This document shows positions 17,022 to 25,796 of a DNA stretch of 29,258 nucleotides, piece after piece. The translations under genes were made by a program, and so were the position numbers. Position 1 is the stretch's first letter, and each line of letters begins with the position of its first letter. The notes under the pieces were generated by a model. The model did not search any database and was not told the DNA's origin. It worked only from the letters and a program-made list of their open reading frames with translations. Origin of the DNA: Promethearchaeota archaeon (GTDB lineage Archaea > Asgardarchaeota > Lokiarchaeia > Sigynarchaeales > SOKP01); assembly GCA_016839905.1 (NCBI GenBank), contig JAEOTJ010000063.1:1-29258 (forward strand), read 5' to 3'.

Positions 17022-17942
17022 ATGAATGAAAATATTATAAGAACCATCAATTTGTCAAAAGAATATACTTTAAAGACAGGTGCCAAGATTTTGGCACTAG
17101 ACAACGTAAATATAAGTATAAAAAAAGGCGAAATCTTCGGATTACTTGGACCTAATGGAGCAGGAAAGACAACATTAATTTCTATATTATCTACATTAAT
17201 ACAACCAACAAAAGGGACAGCGACTATTTTTGGATTAGATATACATAAAAGATCAAAAGAGATAAGACAAAGAATAGGATTAATGTTAGGAGATGAAATT
17301 ATATATTATCGTCTAAGTGGTATGGATAATTTAAAGTTCTTTTGCAGGATTTATCGAATTAAAAATTATCGTGAAAAAATTAAGGAGATTACTACAACTT
17401 TGGGAATAAATCATAAATTAAACGAATATGTTTCAAATTATTCTCGTGGACAAAAATTAAGAATTGCGCTTTCCCGAGTTTTACTAATAGACTCAGATAT
17501 TCTATTCTTAGATGAGCCTTTATTAGGAATGGATCCAAAAACCACTCGAGATGTTATAAAAATAATCTTAGAATTAAATAAAACAATTCTTTTAACATCC
17601 CATCAAATGGATATTGTTCAGAAACTTTGTGATAGAATAGGATTCCTTAAAGAAGGTCAAATTTTAAAAGTAGATAGTAAAGAAAATTTTCTAAACTTAT
17701 TATCGCATTTCATAAGAATTCAATTTAATATTTATGACCAAGTAAAAAAGAAAGAATTATATAAGGAACTAAAAAGTTTAAATTATATAAATAATGTTTC
17801 TGATATAAAAAATGGTTTTATTATATCCCTTTCCGATAATAAATACTATCCTCCTCTCTTAACTTGTTTAGGGAAATATCCAGTTCAAAAAGTTCAAGAG
17901 TTAGAACACAATCTCGAAGACATTTTCATTGGATTATGTTAA
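17022..17942 (+). CDS. ABC-2 exporter ATP-binding protein
   Basis: A 306-residue ABC ATPase. It has Walker A GPNGAGKT (43-50), a Q-loop region replaced by LMLGDE, signature YSRGQ (140-144) instead of LSGGQ, Walker B ILFLDEP (160-166) and H-loop His194 in LTSHQMD. A 90-residue C-terminal extension follows, of the kind seen in DrrA/NatA-type ATPases. It powers the two ABC-2 permeases at 15237 and 16186. The missing C-terminal carbohydrate-binding domain of Wzt means that recognition of a polymer end is not visible. Start ATG with a strong SD. Confidence 0.93.
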   Translation: MNENIIRTINLSKEYTLKTGAKILALDNVNISIKKGEIFGLLGPNGAGKTTLISILSTLIQPTKGTATIFGLDIHKRSKEIRQRIGLMLGDEIIYYRLSGMDNLKFFCRIYRIKNYREKIKEITTTLGINHKLNEYVSNYSRGQKLRIALSRVLLIDSDILFLDEPLLGMDPKTTRDVIKIILELNKTILLTSHQMDIVQKLCDRIGFLKEGQILKVDSKENFLNLLSHFIRIQFNIYDQVKKKELYKELKSLNYINNVSDIKNGFIISLSDNKYYPPLLTCLGKYPVQKVQELEHNLEDIFIGLC

Positions 17943-18073
17943 TAATCTTATAATTTCTATATAAATTTAATAAGTAGTTATCATACTTTTTAAAATTGTA
18001 TTAAATTAGTTTAATATTATTTATTTTTAGTATTTATCAAAAATTTGTATTAAAAAAATCTAAAATTAGATAA

Positions 18074-19309
18074 TTAATCAATAATATTTAAAAATCTTAA
18101 TAATCTTTCTGAAGATTTTCCATCAATATATTTATGATAAATTTTCCTTGTTTCTATTCTTTTTAATTCATATTCCTTATCTATTCTTGAAATATCCTTA
18201 ATAGCCTTTATCAACTCTTTTCCATTAAAAAGTAATGGTCCTGGCGCAATTTCCTCGAAATTATAATAAAATCCTCGACCATTTTTCATAAAATCTTCAA
18301 AATCGTAAGTAAAAAAGAGAATAGGCCTGTTCAATAGTAGATAATCGCAATAAACAGAAGAATAATCCGTAATTAAAATATCAGTTATATATAAAAGCTC
18401 TTGTATGTCTGAATCTTTCTTGATATTTTTCAAATTTGATAGAATTTTAAAATCAATCTTTTCTTCTGCTAAATGAGCTTTCATTAATAAATTTGATTTA
18501 GAATTTTTCAAAAAATTGTTTAATTCAATTAATTCTTCATCACTTAGGGGAAACTTGGCTATAAGTTCATTATCTCGAAATGTAGGAGCATATAAAATTA
18601 TTCGTTTAATATCATCAGAAATTTTATATTTTTTTCTTATTTCATTTGATAAATTTGGATCTTTTGAAAATAAAATATCATTTCGAGGATAACCAGTTAT
18701 AATTATTTTTTTTAAGGGAAGTTGAAAATGCTTTTTTATTAGTTCTATATCTTTTTTAGTTCCAGAAGGAGTTATAAAATAATCAATTACATCATCATTT
18801 TTAAGTTTTAACCTAAAAAGATTTGCCCATTTTAAATGCTCAAGAGTTTCAATTTCATGCCTATTTTTCTTATTCTGCACTCCATGCCAAGTTGAGACAT
18901 AAGTAGTTCTTGGTGAAAAAGTTATAGGTAAAACATCAAAATATCCATGAGTATCAAAAATAAATCGAGCTTTTCTTAAAATTTTAATTGCATTTAAAGA
19001 ATATGCATTTACAACATTAATTCCTTTTGCTTTAAGGCTATTAATTAATTCAGGAGATTTAGAAAAAAAAAATAGCTTATAATCTGTATTTTCTTTTAAA
19101 TATTTATATAAATATTTTATATTTCCCTCAAAAGCTCGCCCGTTTGATCCACCTAAAACAATTAATTTGTCATCTACTTTACCTCTAAATAATCTCGAAA
19201 AATAATATATTAGAAGATCAAAAAAGAATTGTGGATTTATTCTTAAGAATCTAGCCAATCGCTTAATTTTTATTTTATATATAATTTTATTTAATTTACT
19301 TAGAACCAT
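18074..19309 (-). CDS. TagF/TagB-like CDP-alditol phosphotransferase (CDP-glycerol glycerophosphotransferase family)
   Basis: A 411-residue protein of the CDP-glycerol glycerophosphotransferase family (PF04464-type). Visible blocks are THGYFD (120-125), STWHGVQNKK (139-148; the catalytic-type HG), GYPRNDIL (206-213), LYAPTFRD (239-246), KAHL with His279, and ITDYSSVYCDYLL (313-325). The family transfers glycerol-phosphate or ribitol-phosphate from a CDP-alditol to build teichoic acids and capsule linkers. The basic amphipathic N-terminus may hold it at the membrane. A paralogue lies at 26566. Because CDP-inositol-making genes are nearby and no CDP-glycerol gene is seen, CDP-inositol is a possible donor; this is inference. 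The gap of 131 nt before the ABC ATPase is convergent. Confidence 0.85.
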   Translation of the reverse strand: MVLSKLNKIIYKIKIKRLARFLRINPQFFFDLLIYYFSRLFRGKVDDKLIVLGGSNGRAFEGNIKYLYKYLKENTDYKLFFFSKSPELINSLKAKGINVVNAYSLNAIKILRKARFIFDTHGYFDVLPITFSPRTTYVSTWHGVQNKKNRHEIETLEHLKWANLFRLKLKNDDVIDYFITPSGTKKDIELIKKHFQLPLKKIIITGYPRNDILFSKDPNLSNEIRKKYKISDDIKRIILYAPTFRDNELIAKFPLSDEELIELNNFLKNSKSNLLMKAHLAEEKIDFKILSNLKNIKKDSDIQELLYITDILITDYSSVYCDYLLLNRPILFFTYDFEDFMKNGRGFYYNFEEIAPGPLLFNGKELIKAIKDISRIDKEYELKRIETRKIYHKYIDGKSSERLLRFLNIID

Positions 19310-19533
19310 TATACAATATAATCATTTAAGGCTAAGAAAAATTCTTAATTAATTTAATAAAACTTTTTATTAAATTTAAAGATTCTTTACTTAATATTAA
19401 AAAAATACAATTATTGATTCGGATATATGCCTTAGGGATGAAGAATTTTATATAATTAAATTAAGTAAAAATTTAAAAAAATCAAAAGGCTTTTTTATTT
19501 AAATAATAATAATAATTTTCAAAAAAAAAAAAA
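19310..19533. other. Divergent intergenic region, 224 nt
   Basis: Between the TagF-like gene and the plus-strand fusion gene. It is almost pure A/T except a less AT-rich patch at about 19412-19443 and an AAAAGGCTTTTTT element near 19484. It must contain two promoters. A small RNA is possible but no C/D box or tRNA-like fold could be recognised. Confidence 0.35.
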
Positions 19534-21567
19534 TTGTCATTCAAAAGCATTTATAAAAAGATAAAAAAATTCATTGGCATTAAATATTTGAAAAATTACG
19601 TTAAAGAAAATCACGATAATTTAATATTTAACTCAGTATTCTCTGCAATTTTGAGATTTATTTTTAGATTTAAATTTATATTTCAAAATTTTTATTCTAT
19701 GATAAGAAATATAGATTTTAAATCTGTAAATGAGTTTTGGATTATATATATTGGTTTTATTCGCAAACGAATATATAATATTTATTTAAAATTCGATTAT
19801 TATCATTTAAATAATCCTACATGTTGTATTAATATAAAAAATATACCTATTGACAATCAATCTTGTAAGATGATTCATATTAAACATTTCTTTCAATATT
19901 TTCCATCACAAAACTTCAATAAAATAATAAAATCTTGGAAGAAGATTTTAATTCCTGGAGGAGTTCTTAAAATACAAATTAAATTAAAAAACAATGAAAA
20001 AGAATTAAAAAAACTAAAAACTGCTCTAAATCATAATCATTTTTATATTAAGAATATAAATAAATATGATTTGAAGATTAATGGAAGTCTTACAATCATT
20101 GCTATTAAGCAAAACGCTATAGAAACAATTCCAACAGATATCTCTATAAAAAAATTTAATGATATTATCTTAATTATAAAACAAAATAAAGATCTCTTTT
20201 CAAATGAGAAAAAAATATGTATTCTTGGAAATAACTCACAGAAAATTGTTAAATATTTAAAAGATTTAAATTTAAACTTTAAAGAAATCAAGTTGTTCAA
20301 TTCATTAAATTCTTTATCCTCTATTTCTGAAAATCATTTCGATTGTGCTATAATTACTAATTATTTTGAGTATTCCAATTATTCAACTAATAACAAAACT
20401 TTTAATGAGTTCAGGAGAATTTTAAAACCCAATTCCAATATTTTATCAATAATTCCCGAAAAAATGAATTATTATTCGAATAATTCCGCCCAAATTTTTG
20501 ATAAAGGCATTTTTATAAAAATATTAGATGAAAACAATCTTAAATTTAAATGGATTAATTTAAGTTCAACATTTAGAATGATTCAGGTTTTTATTAAAAA
20601 TAAAAATAATTTTCCTTTAGATAAAAAACAGATAAAAGTTGTTTTATTAGGTGTATATTCACTTAGATATAATTTTATAAATAATGCCCGGTGGGATAGC
20701 CAAGCAAGAGCATTTGAAAGACTAGGTTATGATACCAAAATTTTCGATATTAAAGATAATTCCTTTCCATATTTGTTAGAACATATTAAACTATACAATC
20801 CAGATATATTGTGGATTGCTGGTAAAATTGCTTATGATTTCTTAAGAAAATATGCAAAATTCTTTAGATTTTCTAAAATTAAGGTAGTCTATTGGTATTG
20901 GGATATTAGTTTAGTTAAGGAATTTGATGACTTTGATTTTAATGGTGTCATAGATTATATGTTTATTACAAGCATAGGAGAAATTCCGTTATATAAACAA
21001 AAATATAATTTAAAAAAAGTTTATTATATGCCAGTAGCAATGATGCCTGAAATAATACATAGAAATAAAGATATAAAAGAAGAATATGATATTGGATTCG
21101 CTGGGGGATTAGGGATGAATCCATTTCATAAAAAGAGAACATTGATGATTAAATATATAATGAATTATTTTAAAGTAAAGATTTTTAATAATATATTTAA
21201 CAATCTCCCAGAATATTATTCAAAATGTAAAATTATTTTTGGTGGAACTCCAGATTTGAAGGATGTGGATATGTATGCATCAAATCGCATATACGCGGCT
21301 CTTTCTGGGGGTTGTTGTTTTATAACGAATTATTTTAAAGGATTAGAACGATTAGTGGAAAATGAAAAACATTTAATATGGTATAATAATAAGAAGGAAT
21401 TAAAATCTTATATAGAAAAATTTCTTTTTAATAAAACCTTACGTGAAGAAATTAAAAATAATGCCGAAAAATTAGCAAAAGAAAAACATAATTATATCTT
21501 TAGGATGAACAATATGCTAGATATAATTAATGGTAAAACTGAAGATTTTTATGGATTTATAAAATAA
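19534..21567 (+). CDS. Fusion: degenerate methyltransferase-like segments + CgeB-like glycosyltransferase
   Basis: A 677-residue protein. Residues about 85-155 look like the second half of a class I SAM methyltransferase (IPIDNQSCKMIHIKHFFQYF ... ILIPGGVLKI), and about 225-320 repeat this pattern more weakly (HFDCAIITNYFEY ... EFRRILKPNSNILSI). Neither has a proper Gly-rich SAM motif I; the second retains only ICILGNNSQK. From about residue 366 a GT-B/CgeB-like glycosyltransferase follows (KVVLLGVYS, NPDILWIAGK, YDIGFAGG, IYAALSGGCCFITNYFKGLE). The likely function is a glycosyltransferase with methyltransferase-derived binding modules. TTG start after a long A run; no SD. The protein is extremely rich in Asn, Lys and Ile. 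Confidence 0.7.
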   Translation: MSFKSIYKKIKKFIGIKYLKNYVKENHDNLIFNSVFSAILRFIFRFKFIFQNFYSMIRNIDFKSVNEFWIIYIGFIRKRIYNIYLKFDYYHLNNPTCCINIKNIPIDNQSCKMIHIKHFFQYFPSQNFNKIIKSWKKILIPGGVLKIQIKLKNNEKELKKLKTALNHNHFYIKNINKYDLKINGSLTIIAIKQNAIETIPTDISIKKFNDIILIIKQNKDLFSNEKKICILGNNSQKIVKYLKDLNLNFKEIKLFNSLNSLSSISENHFDCAIITNYFEYSNYSTNNKTFNEFRRILKPNSNILSIIPEKMNYYSNNSAQIFDKGIFIKILDENNLKFKWINLSSTFRMIQVFIKNKNNFPLDKKQIKVVLLGVYSLRYNFINNARWDSQARAFERLGYDTKIFDIKDNSFPYLLEHIKLYNPDILWIAGKIAYDFLRKYAKFFRFSKIKVVYWYWDISLVKEFDDFDFNGVIDYMFITSIGEIPLYKQKYNLKKVYYMPVAMMPEIIHRNKDIKEEYDIGFAGGLGMNPFHKKRTLMIKYIMNYFKVKIFNNIFNNLPEYYSKCKIIFGGTPDLKDVDMYASNRIYAALSGGCCFITNYFKGLERLVENEKHLIWYNNKKELKSYIEKFLFNKTLREEIKNNAEKLAKEKHNYIFRMNNMLDIINGKTEDFYGFIK

Positions 21568-21583
21568 TTTAATATGATACAAT

Positions 21584-22132
21584 ATGAATATTAAGAATTT
21601 TTATATTAGGTTTCTACAAAAGGTTATAAAAGTAAAAGAGAAACAGCTTCATATAGAAGCAATTGTAAGAGATGATTTATGGGGGAAGGTTAAAAACCTC
21701 ATCGGAAAAGGATATATATGGTTTATGATAACTCCTGCAAATTATGATTATTGTAAATGCTATTTTAACTTAAGAATGACGAAAGAAGAATTTTCAAAGA
21801 TATTAAAAGAAAGAATTAGATTCTTAATAGAAAAGGAAGAAGATATTCAATTACATATACATTTAAGTGTTCTTAAACAATTTTTAGATAAACAATTACA
21901 AGATGAAAAATTTGAAGAAGCTATGCAATTTATGAATTCTATAGGAATCCAACCCATTAAATTTGCGCCTGGTTGGCTTAAATATGATGATTATACATTA
22001 AAACTGGCAAAAAAATATGGAATTAAATATTTTTATGATTTAAGTCAAAATCCTTTAGAAAAACCCAAAAAAAGGAATGGAATTATTATTATTTATACAT
22101 ATAAAATTTGGCATGATTATGATTTTATCTGA
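21584..22132 (+). CDS. Polysaccharide-deacetylase-like (NodB-fold) protein
   Basis: A 182-residue protein in which IQLHIHLS (88-95) fits the metal-binding His strand of NodB/CE4 enzymes, and IKFAPGWLKYDDYTLKLAKKYGIKYF corresponds to the usual FRPPYG...LLKELGIKY block. The acidic DD pair of canonical CE4 at the N-terminus is not evident (VRDDLWGK at 28-35 could serve). It ends IWHDYDFI, compatible with the last His strand. It is short but seems complete, 16 nt after the fusion gene. A sugar N- or O-deacetylase is possible; a non-catalytic relative is equally possible. Confidence 0.55.
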   Translation: MNIKNFYIRFLQKVIKVKEKQLHIEAIVRDDLWGKVKNLIGKGYIWFMITPANYDYCKCYFNLRMTKEEFSKILKERIRFLIEKEEDIQLHIHLSVLKQFLDKQLQDEKFEEAMQFMNSIGIQPIKFAPGWLKYDDYTLKLAKKYGIKYFYDLSQNPLEKPKKRNGIIIIYTYKIWHDYDFI

Positions 22133-22193
22133 AAAAATAATTAAATTGAATATAGGTCTTATTAATAATAGTTATTTTTAAGAAATATTAAAT

Positions 22194-23333
22194 ATGAAAA
22201 AAAGGATCAAGATTTGCTTCATACAGACTTTTGGTTATTCTGTTTTTAATCCCCAATCAAATGCAAGGATTGGGGGGGCTGAAGTAGATCTCTTTAATAT
22301 CTCTACTGAACTTGCAAGGGATAAACGCTTCGATGTATATTTTTTGGTAGGTGACTTTAATCAAAAAGAAATTGAAATACATAATAATGTCAAAGTAATA
22401 AAGGGGCATTCACTTGATAAGTCTTATAAAAATTATTTTTTTTCAATTATCAAATTCTATAAAAAATTGGGCCAAATAAATGCTGATATCTATTTTACTG
22501 CTAATCTTTCTAAATATGTTGGATTAACGAATTTTTATTGTAAAATTTTTAAAAAGATTCATATCCATCGTACTGAACATGAGGGACAAGTGAGAAAATC
22601 TCACATCATTAAGAATATATGTAAAGGACGTTCAAAATATTTATTATTTTTACTTGGATTTATGAATGTAGATCATATAATAGTTCAAAATGAAGAACAT
22701 AAAGATTTATTGAACAGAACTTTTAATTATCCCTCAACCTTGATACGTAATAGTTATAAAATCCCCGAAAGAACTAGTAATAATCGAGAATTTATTTTAT
22801 GGATCGCAAGAGGAGAAGATTGGAAGAGGCCTGAGATCTTTATAAAATTAGCAAAATATGTCCCGGATCATAAATTTATAATGATAATGCCTCTAGGTAG
22901 TAAAAATGAGTTTTTTAAAAGAATTAAGAAGAGTGCTGTTAAAGTAAAAAATCTTGAATTTATTCCTGGAGTTTCTTTTTCTGAAGTTGCAGATTATTAT
23001 AGAAAAGCAAAAATCTTCGTCAATACATCCCTTTCTGAAGGCTTCCCTAATTCTTTTAACCAAGCTATGAATTCTTCAACTCCAATTTTAAGTTTAAACA
23101 TTAATCCTGATAATTTTATTAATAAATATCAAGTTGGATTGTTTTGTGAAAATAAATTCAATCTATTATTAGAAAATTTAAAAAACTTGCTAGAAGATAA
23201 TGAATATTGGAAAAAATTAAGTGATAATGCTTATAACTATGTTAATAATAATATGAATATAGAAAAGGCCATTGAAAAATGGAAGAAGATCTTTTTATAC
23301 TTTTATAATGAAAGAAAAAGACCTAAAACTTAG
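22194..23333 (+). CDS. GT4-family glycosyltransferase (GT-B fold)
   Basis: A 379-residue enzyme. The N-terminal domain begins KICFIQTFGYSVFNP and contains IGGAEVDLFNISTELA; the C-terminal domain has ILWIARGEDWKRPEIFIKLA and SEGFPNSFNQAM (from about residue 280), the donor-binding helix of GT4. It would extend a lipid-linked glycan on the cytoplasmic side. The ATG start lies 61 nt after the deacetylase-like gene and may be cotranscribed. The 3' end is convergent with the inositol-1-phosphate synthase operon (44-nt gap). Confidence 0.9.
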   Translation: MKKRIKICFIQTFGYSVFNPQSNARIGGAEVDLFNISTELARDKRFDVYFLVGDFNQKEIEIHNNVKVIKGHSLDKSYKNYFFSIIKFYKKLGQINADIYFTANLSKYVGLTNFYCKIFKKIHIHRTEHEGQVRKSHIIKNICKGRSKYLLFLLGFMNVDHIIVQNEEHKDLLNRTFNYPSTLIRNSYKIPERTSNNREFILWIARGEDWKRPEIFIKLAKYVPDHKFIMIMPLGSKNEFFKRIKKSAVKVKNLEFIPGVSFSEVADYYRKAKIFVNTSLSEGFPNSFNQAMNSSTPILSLNINPDNFINKYQVGLFCENKFNLLLENLKNLLEDNEYWKKLSDNAYNYVNNNMNIEKAIEKWKKIFLYFYNERKRPKT

Positions 23334-23377
23334 CACCTTTATCATTTTTTAAATAATTTATTATAGTTTTAAATCCT

Positions 23378-24541
23378 TTATCGCTCCCTTTTACCTTCAA
23401 TAAATTCATTAACCCATATTTTTGCTTCAAAATCAGATGGGGGTTGAATATGAGGATGTTTAAAACTAAAAGAGCTTATACTCTCAAGTCTACCAGCTAT
23501 TCCCCTTTCTAAAGCTAATTTTACTTGTCTTATTAAATCTATGAATAATCCTGCAGAATTTGGAGAGTCTTCTACTCTGAGTTTTAGGTCACATACTAAT
23601 GGTAACCCTCCGAAAGTTGTACCATTAATCCTGATATAACAAATTTTTTTATCTTCAAGAAAAGGAACATAATCGCTAGGACCTATTCTGCAATGTACTT
23701 TATCCCCATAAGGTAATACACTAGTGACCGCTGAGGTTTTTGATTTTCTTTTAGTTGTCAACCGATTTTCTGATTTCATATTGTAAAAATCACCATTTCC
23801 TCCGATATTTAATTGATAAGTATCATTTATTATGACACCTCGATCAAGAAAAACCTTAGCAAGTATTCTATGCATGATGGTTGCTCCTACTTGAGATTTT
23901 ATGTCATCTCCGGCGCAGGGTAATCCTTTTTCCTCAAACTCTGCAACCCAGTCTTTATCCCCTTCTACTTGTTCTGACACGATAAATTCAGGAATCCCAT
24001 TTATAAAGGCACATCCCGCATCTAATGCCGCTTGTGTATAAAAACGAGAAGCTTTATAACTTCCAACAGGGAGAAGATTAATCAAAATCTCTGCTTTTGA
24101 ATCTTTTAATATTTGCACAACATCAGCAGGTTTAATCTCATCTTCATTATATGCTAAAAAGTAATTGTATGTATCAAAAATAACCTTTCCATTCTTATCA
24201 TAAGTTCGATAGCATCCATCTAAAATAGGCCCGGGATAACATAATACTCCAAGTTTGGGCATTTTTTCAGGAGGTATAATCATTTGACACATATTTGGGT
24301 CAGCATATATTGCTTCAGATATATCTTTATTGATTTTTGTATTAGATACATCAAAAGCAGCAACAATTTTGATATCTGAAGGTAAATATCCCCCTATTGA
24401 AGCATTCATAAGACCTGCTTGATACATATCTTCTTCTTTTATATGTTTGTAATATTCAATTCCCATAATAATCGCAGCTGCAACATTCCCTAAACCAACT
24501 ATAGCGACTTTAATATTTCTATCCTTGTTTTCCTCACTCAT
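23378..24541 (-). CDS. ino1: Inositol-1-phosphate synthase (canonical paralogue)
   Basis: Converts glucose 6-phosphate to L-myo-inositol 1-phosphate using NAD. The 387-residue protein has the NAD motif VGLGNVAAAI (15-24), NLLPVGS, the LNIGGNGDFYNM block (244-255), and Lys264/Lys268 in TKRKSKT, Lys298/299 in FLEDKK and Lys361 in FKHP. By eye these match catalytic lysines K369, K373, K412 and K489 of yeast Ino1. Length is near that of archaeal enzymes. It is the second gene of a two-gene operon, 12 nt after a paralogue, with a GAGGTG SD 7 nt before its ATG. In archaea the product feeds archaetidylinositol, di-inositol phosphate or mycothiol-like routes; here a cytidylyltransferase gene lies close by. 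Confidence 0.9.
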   Translation of the reverse strand: MSEENKDRNIKVAIVGLGNVAAAIIMGIEYYKHIKEEDMYQAGLMNASIGGYLPSDIKIVAAFDVSNTKINKDISEAIYADPNMCQMIIPPEKMPKLGVLCYPGPILDGCYRTYDKNGKVIFDTYNYFLAYNEDEIKPADVVQILKDSKAEILINLLPVGSYKASRFYTQAALDAGCAFINGIPEFIVSEQVEGDKDWVAEFEEKGLPCAGDDIKSQVGATIMHRILAKVFLDRGVIINDTYQLNIGGNGDFYNMKSENRLTTKRKSKTSAVTSVLPYGDKVHCRIGPSDYVPFLEDKKICYIRINGTTFGGLPLVCDLKLRVEDSPNSAGLFIDLIRQVKLALERGIAGRLESISSFSFKHPHIQPPSDFEAKIWVNEFIEGKRER

Positions 24542-24548
24542 TTTTTTA

Positions 24549-24554
24549 CACCTC
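24549..24554 (-). promoter_or_regulatory. SD for canonical inositol-1-phosphate synthase
   Basis: GAGGTG on the minus strand, overlapping the last base of the upstream stop codon and 7 nt before the ATG; supports a coupled two-gene operon. Confidence 0.7.
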
Positions 24555-25609
24555 TAATTTTTTACCCCCATTATGAATTTGGCTAAATTCTCTGCTGCTT
24601 GTTGGGGGGAATCTATATGTTCTGGAGGAGACTTAAATCCATAACTAGAAATTTCATTAATAGGACCACTAGCTCCTTGTTGCAATGCAATTTTTGTAGC
24701 TCGAATAACATCTGCTAAAATTGCTCCACCATTCGGACCATCCTGAGTCTGAATCTTGATGTCCATAATTAATTCGCTTCCTAAAAAACCTTTACCAACA
24801 AGCCATAACATAGAATTACGACAATTTCGCAAGTGTGGAACATAATCTGAAGTCCCTGCAACTATAGGGGCCTCTATGTTTAAAGATGCGGACACGGATT
24901 TGCTTTTTATTTCTCGTTTAATATGACGGGTCCTATAGATTGTATTAAGAGATTCAGCACCACCTCCAACATCTAAAGCATAACTTTCTTTAATTTGAAC
25001 ACCTTGATTTATCATTTGTTGAAGTATTAATTTATGAACTATTGTTGCTCCAAATTGATCCTGTAAATCATCTCCAACAACCGGTAAACCTGCTTCCTGA
25101 AATCTTGTAGCAATTTCTATATCTCCTGCGATTGTAGAAGGTGTAGCATTAATAAATGCACATCCTGCTTTAATCGCTTGTTTTGCATAATAGCGAACTG
25201 CTTCATCGGCACCAGAAGGTAACAGACAAAGTAAGATTTCCGTATCTGTCTCTTTAAGGATATCTGCTATATTTACAGGAGTTTCTGAAGCGGGTTTTAC
25301 AATTTCTCTTGTTTCCTCAATAACACCATCAAAAATTTCCCCCATCAATACCTTAGTATCTAGATTTTTAACATCTACTATAATTTCTAATTCATTTGAT
25401 TTTAATGCTTCACTAAGCGGTTTATTTACTTTTTCCTCAGAAATATCAAATACAGCAGTTATATCTATATCAGATATATGATATCCTGCGAGAGTAAGTC
25501 GAAGAAAACCTTCTGTATTCTCACCAGAACGATAATATTCAATACCTTGGATTAATGCAGATGCGGCATTACCAATTCCAATAATCGCTAATTTTATTTT
25601 ATCTGGCAT
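24554..25609 (-). CDS. Inositol-1-phosphate synthase paralogue with altered active site
   Basis: A 351-residue homologue of inositol-1-phosphate synthase with the NAD motif GIGNAASALIQG (11-22) and LLPSGADEAVRYYAKQA. The usual GGN(D/T)F..N block has become DVGGGAESLNT (213-223). In a by-eye alignment to its neighbour, Lys264 is Glu233 and Lys298/299 are Cys263/Arg264, while Lys268 and Lys361 are kept (Lys237, Lys326). The enzyme may be inactive as a synthase, act on another sugar phosphate, or form mixed tetramers with the downstream protein. ATG start, first gene of the operon; divergent from the cytidylyltransferase gene across 187 nt. Confidence 0.82.
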   Translation of the reverse strand: MPDKIKLAIIGIGNAASALIQGIEYYRSGENTEGFLRLTLAGYHISDIDITAVFDISEEKVNKPLSEALKSNELEIIVDVKNLDTKVLMGEIFDGVIEETREIVKPASETPVNIADILKETDTEILLCLLPSGADEAVRYYAKQAIKAGCAFINATPSTIAGDIEIATRFQEAGLPVVGDDLQDQFGATIVHKLILQQMINQGVQIKESYALDVGGGAESLNTIYRTRHIKREIKSKSVSASLNIEAPIVAGTSDYVPHLRNCRNSMLWLVGKGFLGSELIMDIKIQTQDGPNGGAILADVIRATKIALQQGASGPINEISSYGFKSPPEHIDSPQQAAENLAKFIMGVKN

Positions 25610-25796
25610 ATAACGACTTCACGATAAATTTCATTTTTTACTATAAAAAATAATACAAATTTGATTAAATGTCCATTAAAATAAAATTTTTTGAAAAAGT
25701 TTGAAAAAAAAGAATAATAGGTAATTGAGTTAAAGTACCAGTAATTCCTTAGAATTATCGATTATTTTTTAAAAAATTAACAACTTATTATAATAG
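25610..25796. promoter_or_regulatory. Divergent promoter region, inositol synthase operon and cytidylyltransferase
   Basis: The 187-nt gap lies between genes that would make inositol 1-phosphate and CDP-inositol, so joint control is plausible. On the minus strand an ATTATTTTTTATAGT stretch about 40 nt upstream of the synthase ATG could be a TATA box. No clear operator was seen. Confidence 0.4.

Noticed and set aside
17022..17942. Wzt-type ATPase with carbohydrate-binding tail
   Set aside because: The C-terminal extension is only about 90 residues and looks like the DrrA/NatA tail, not the beta-sandwich of Wzt.
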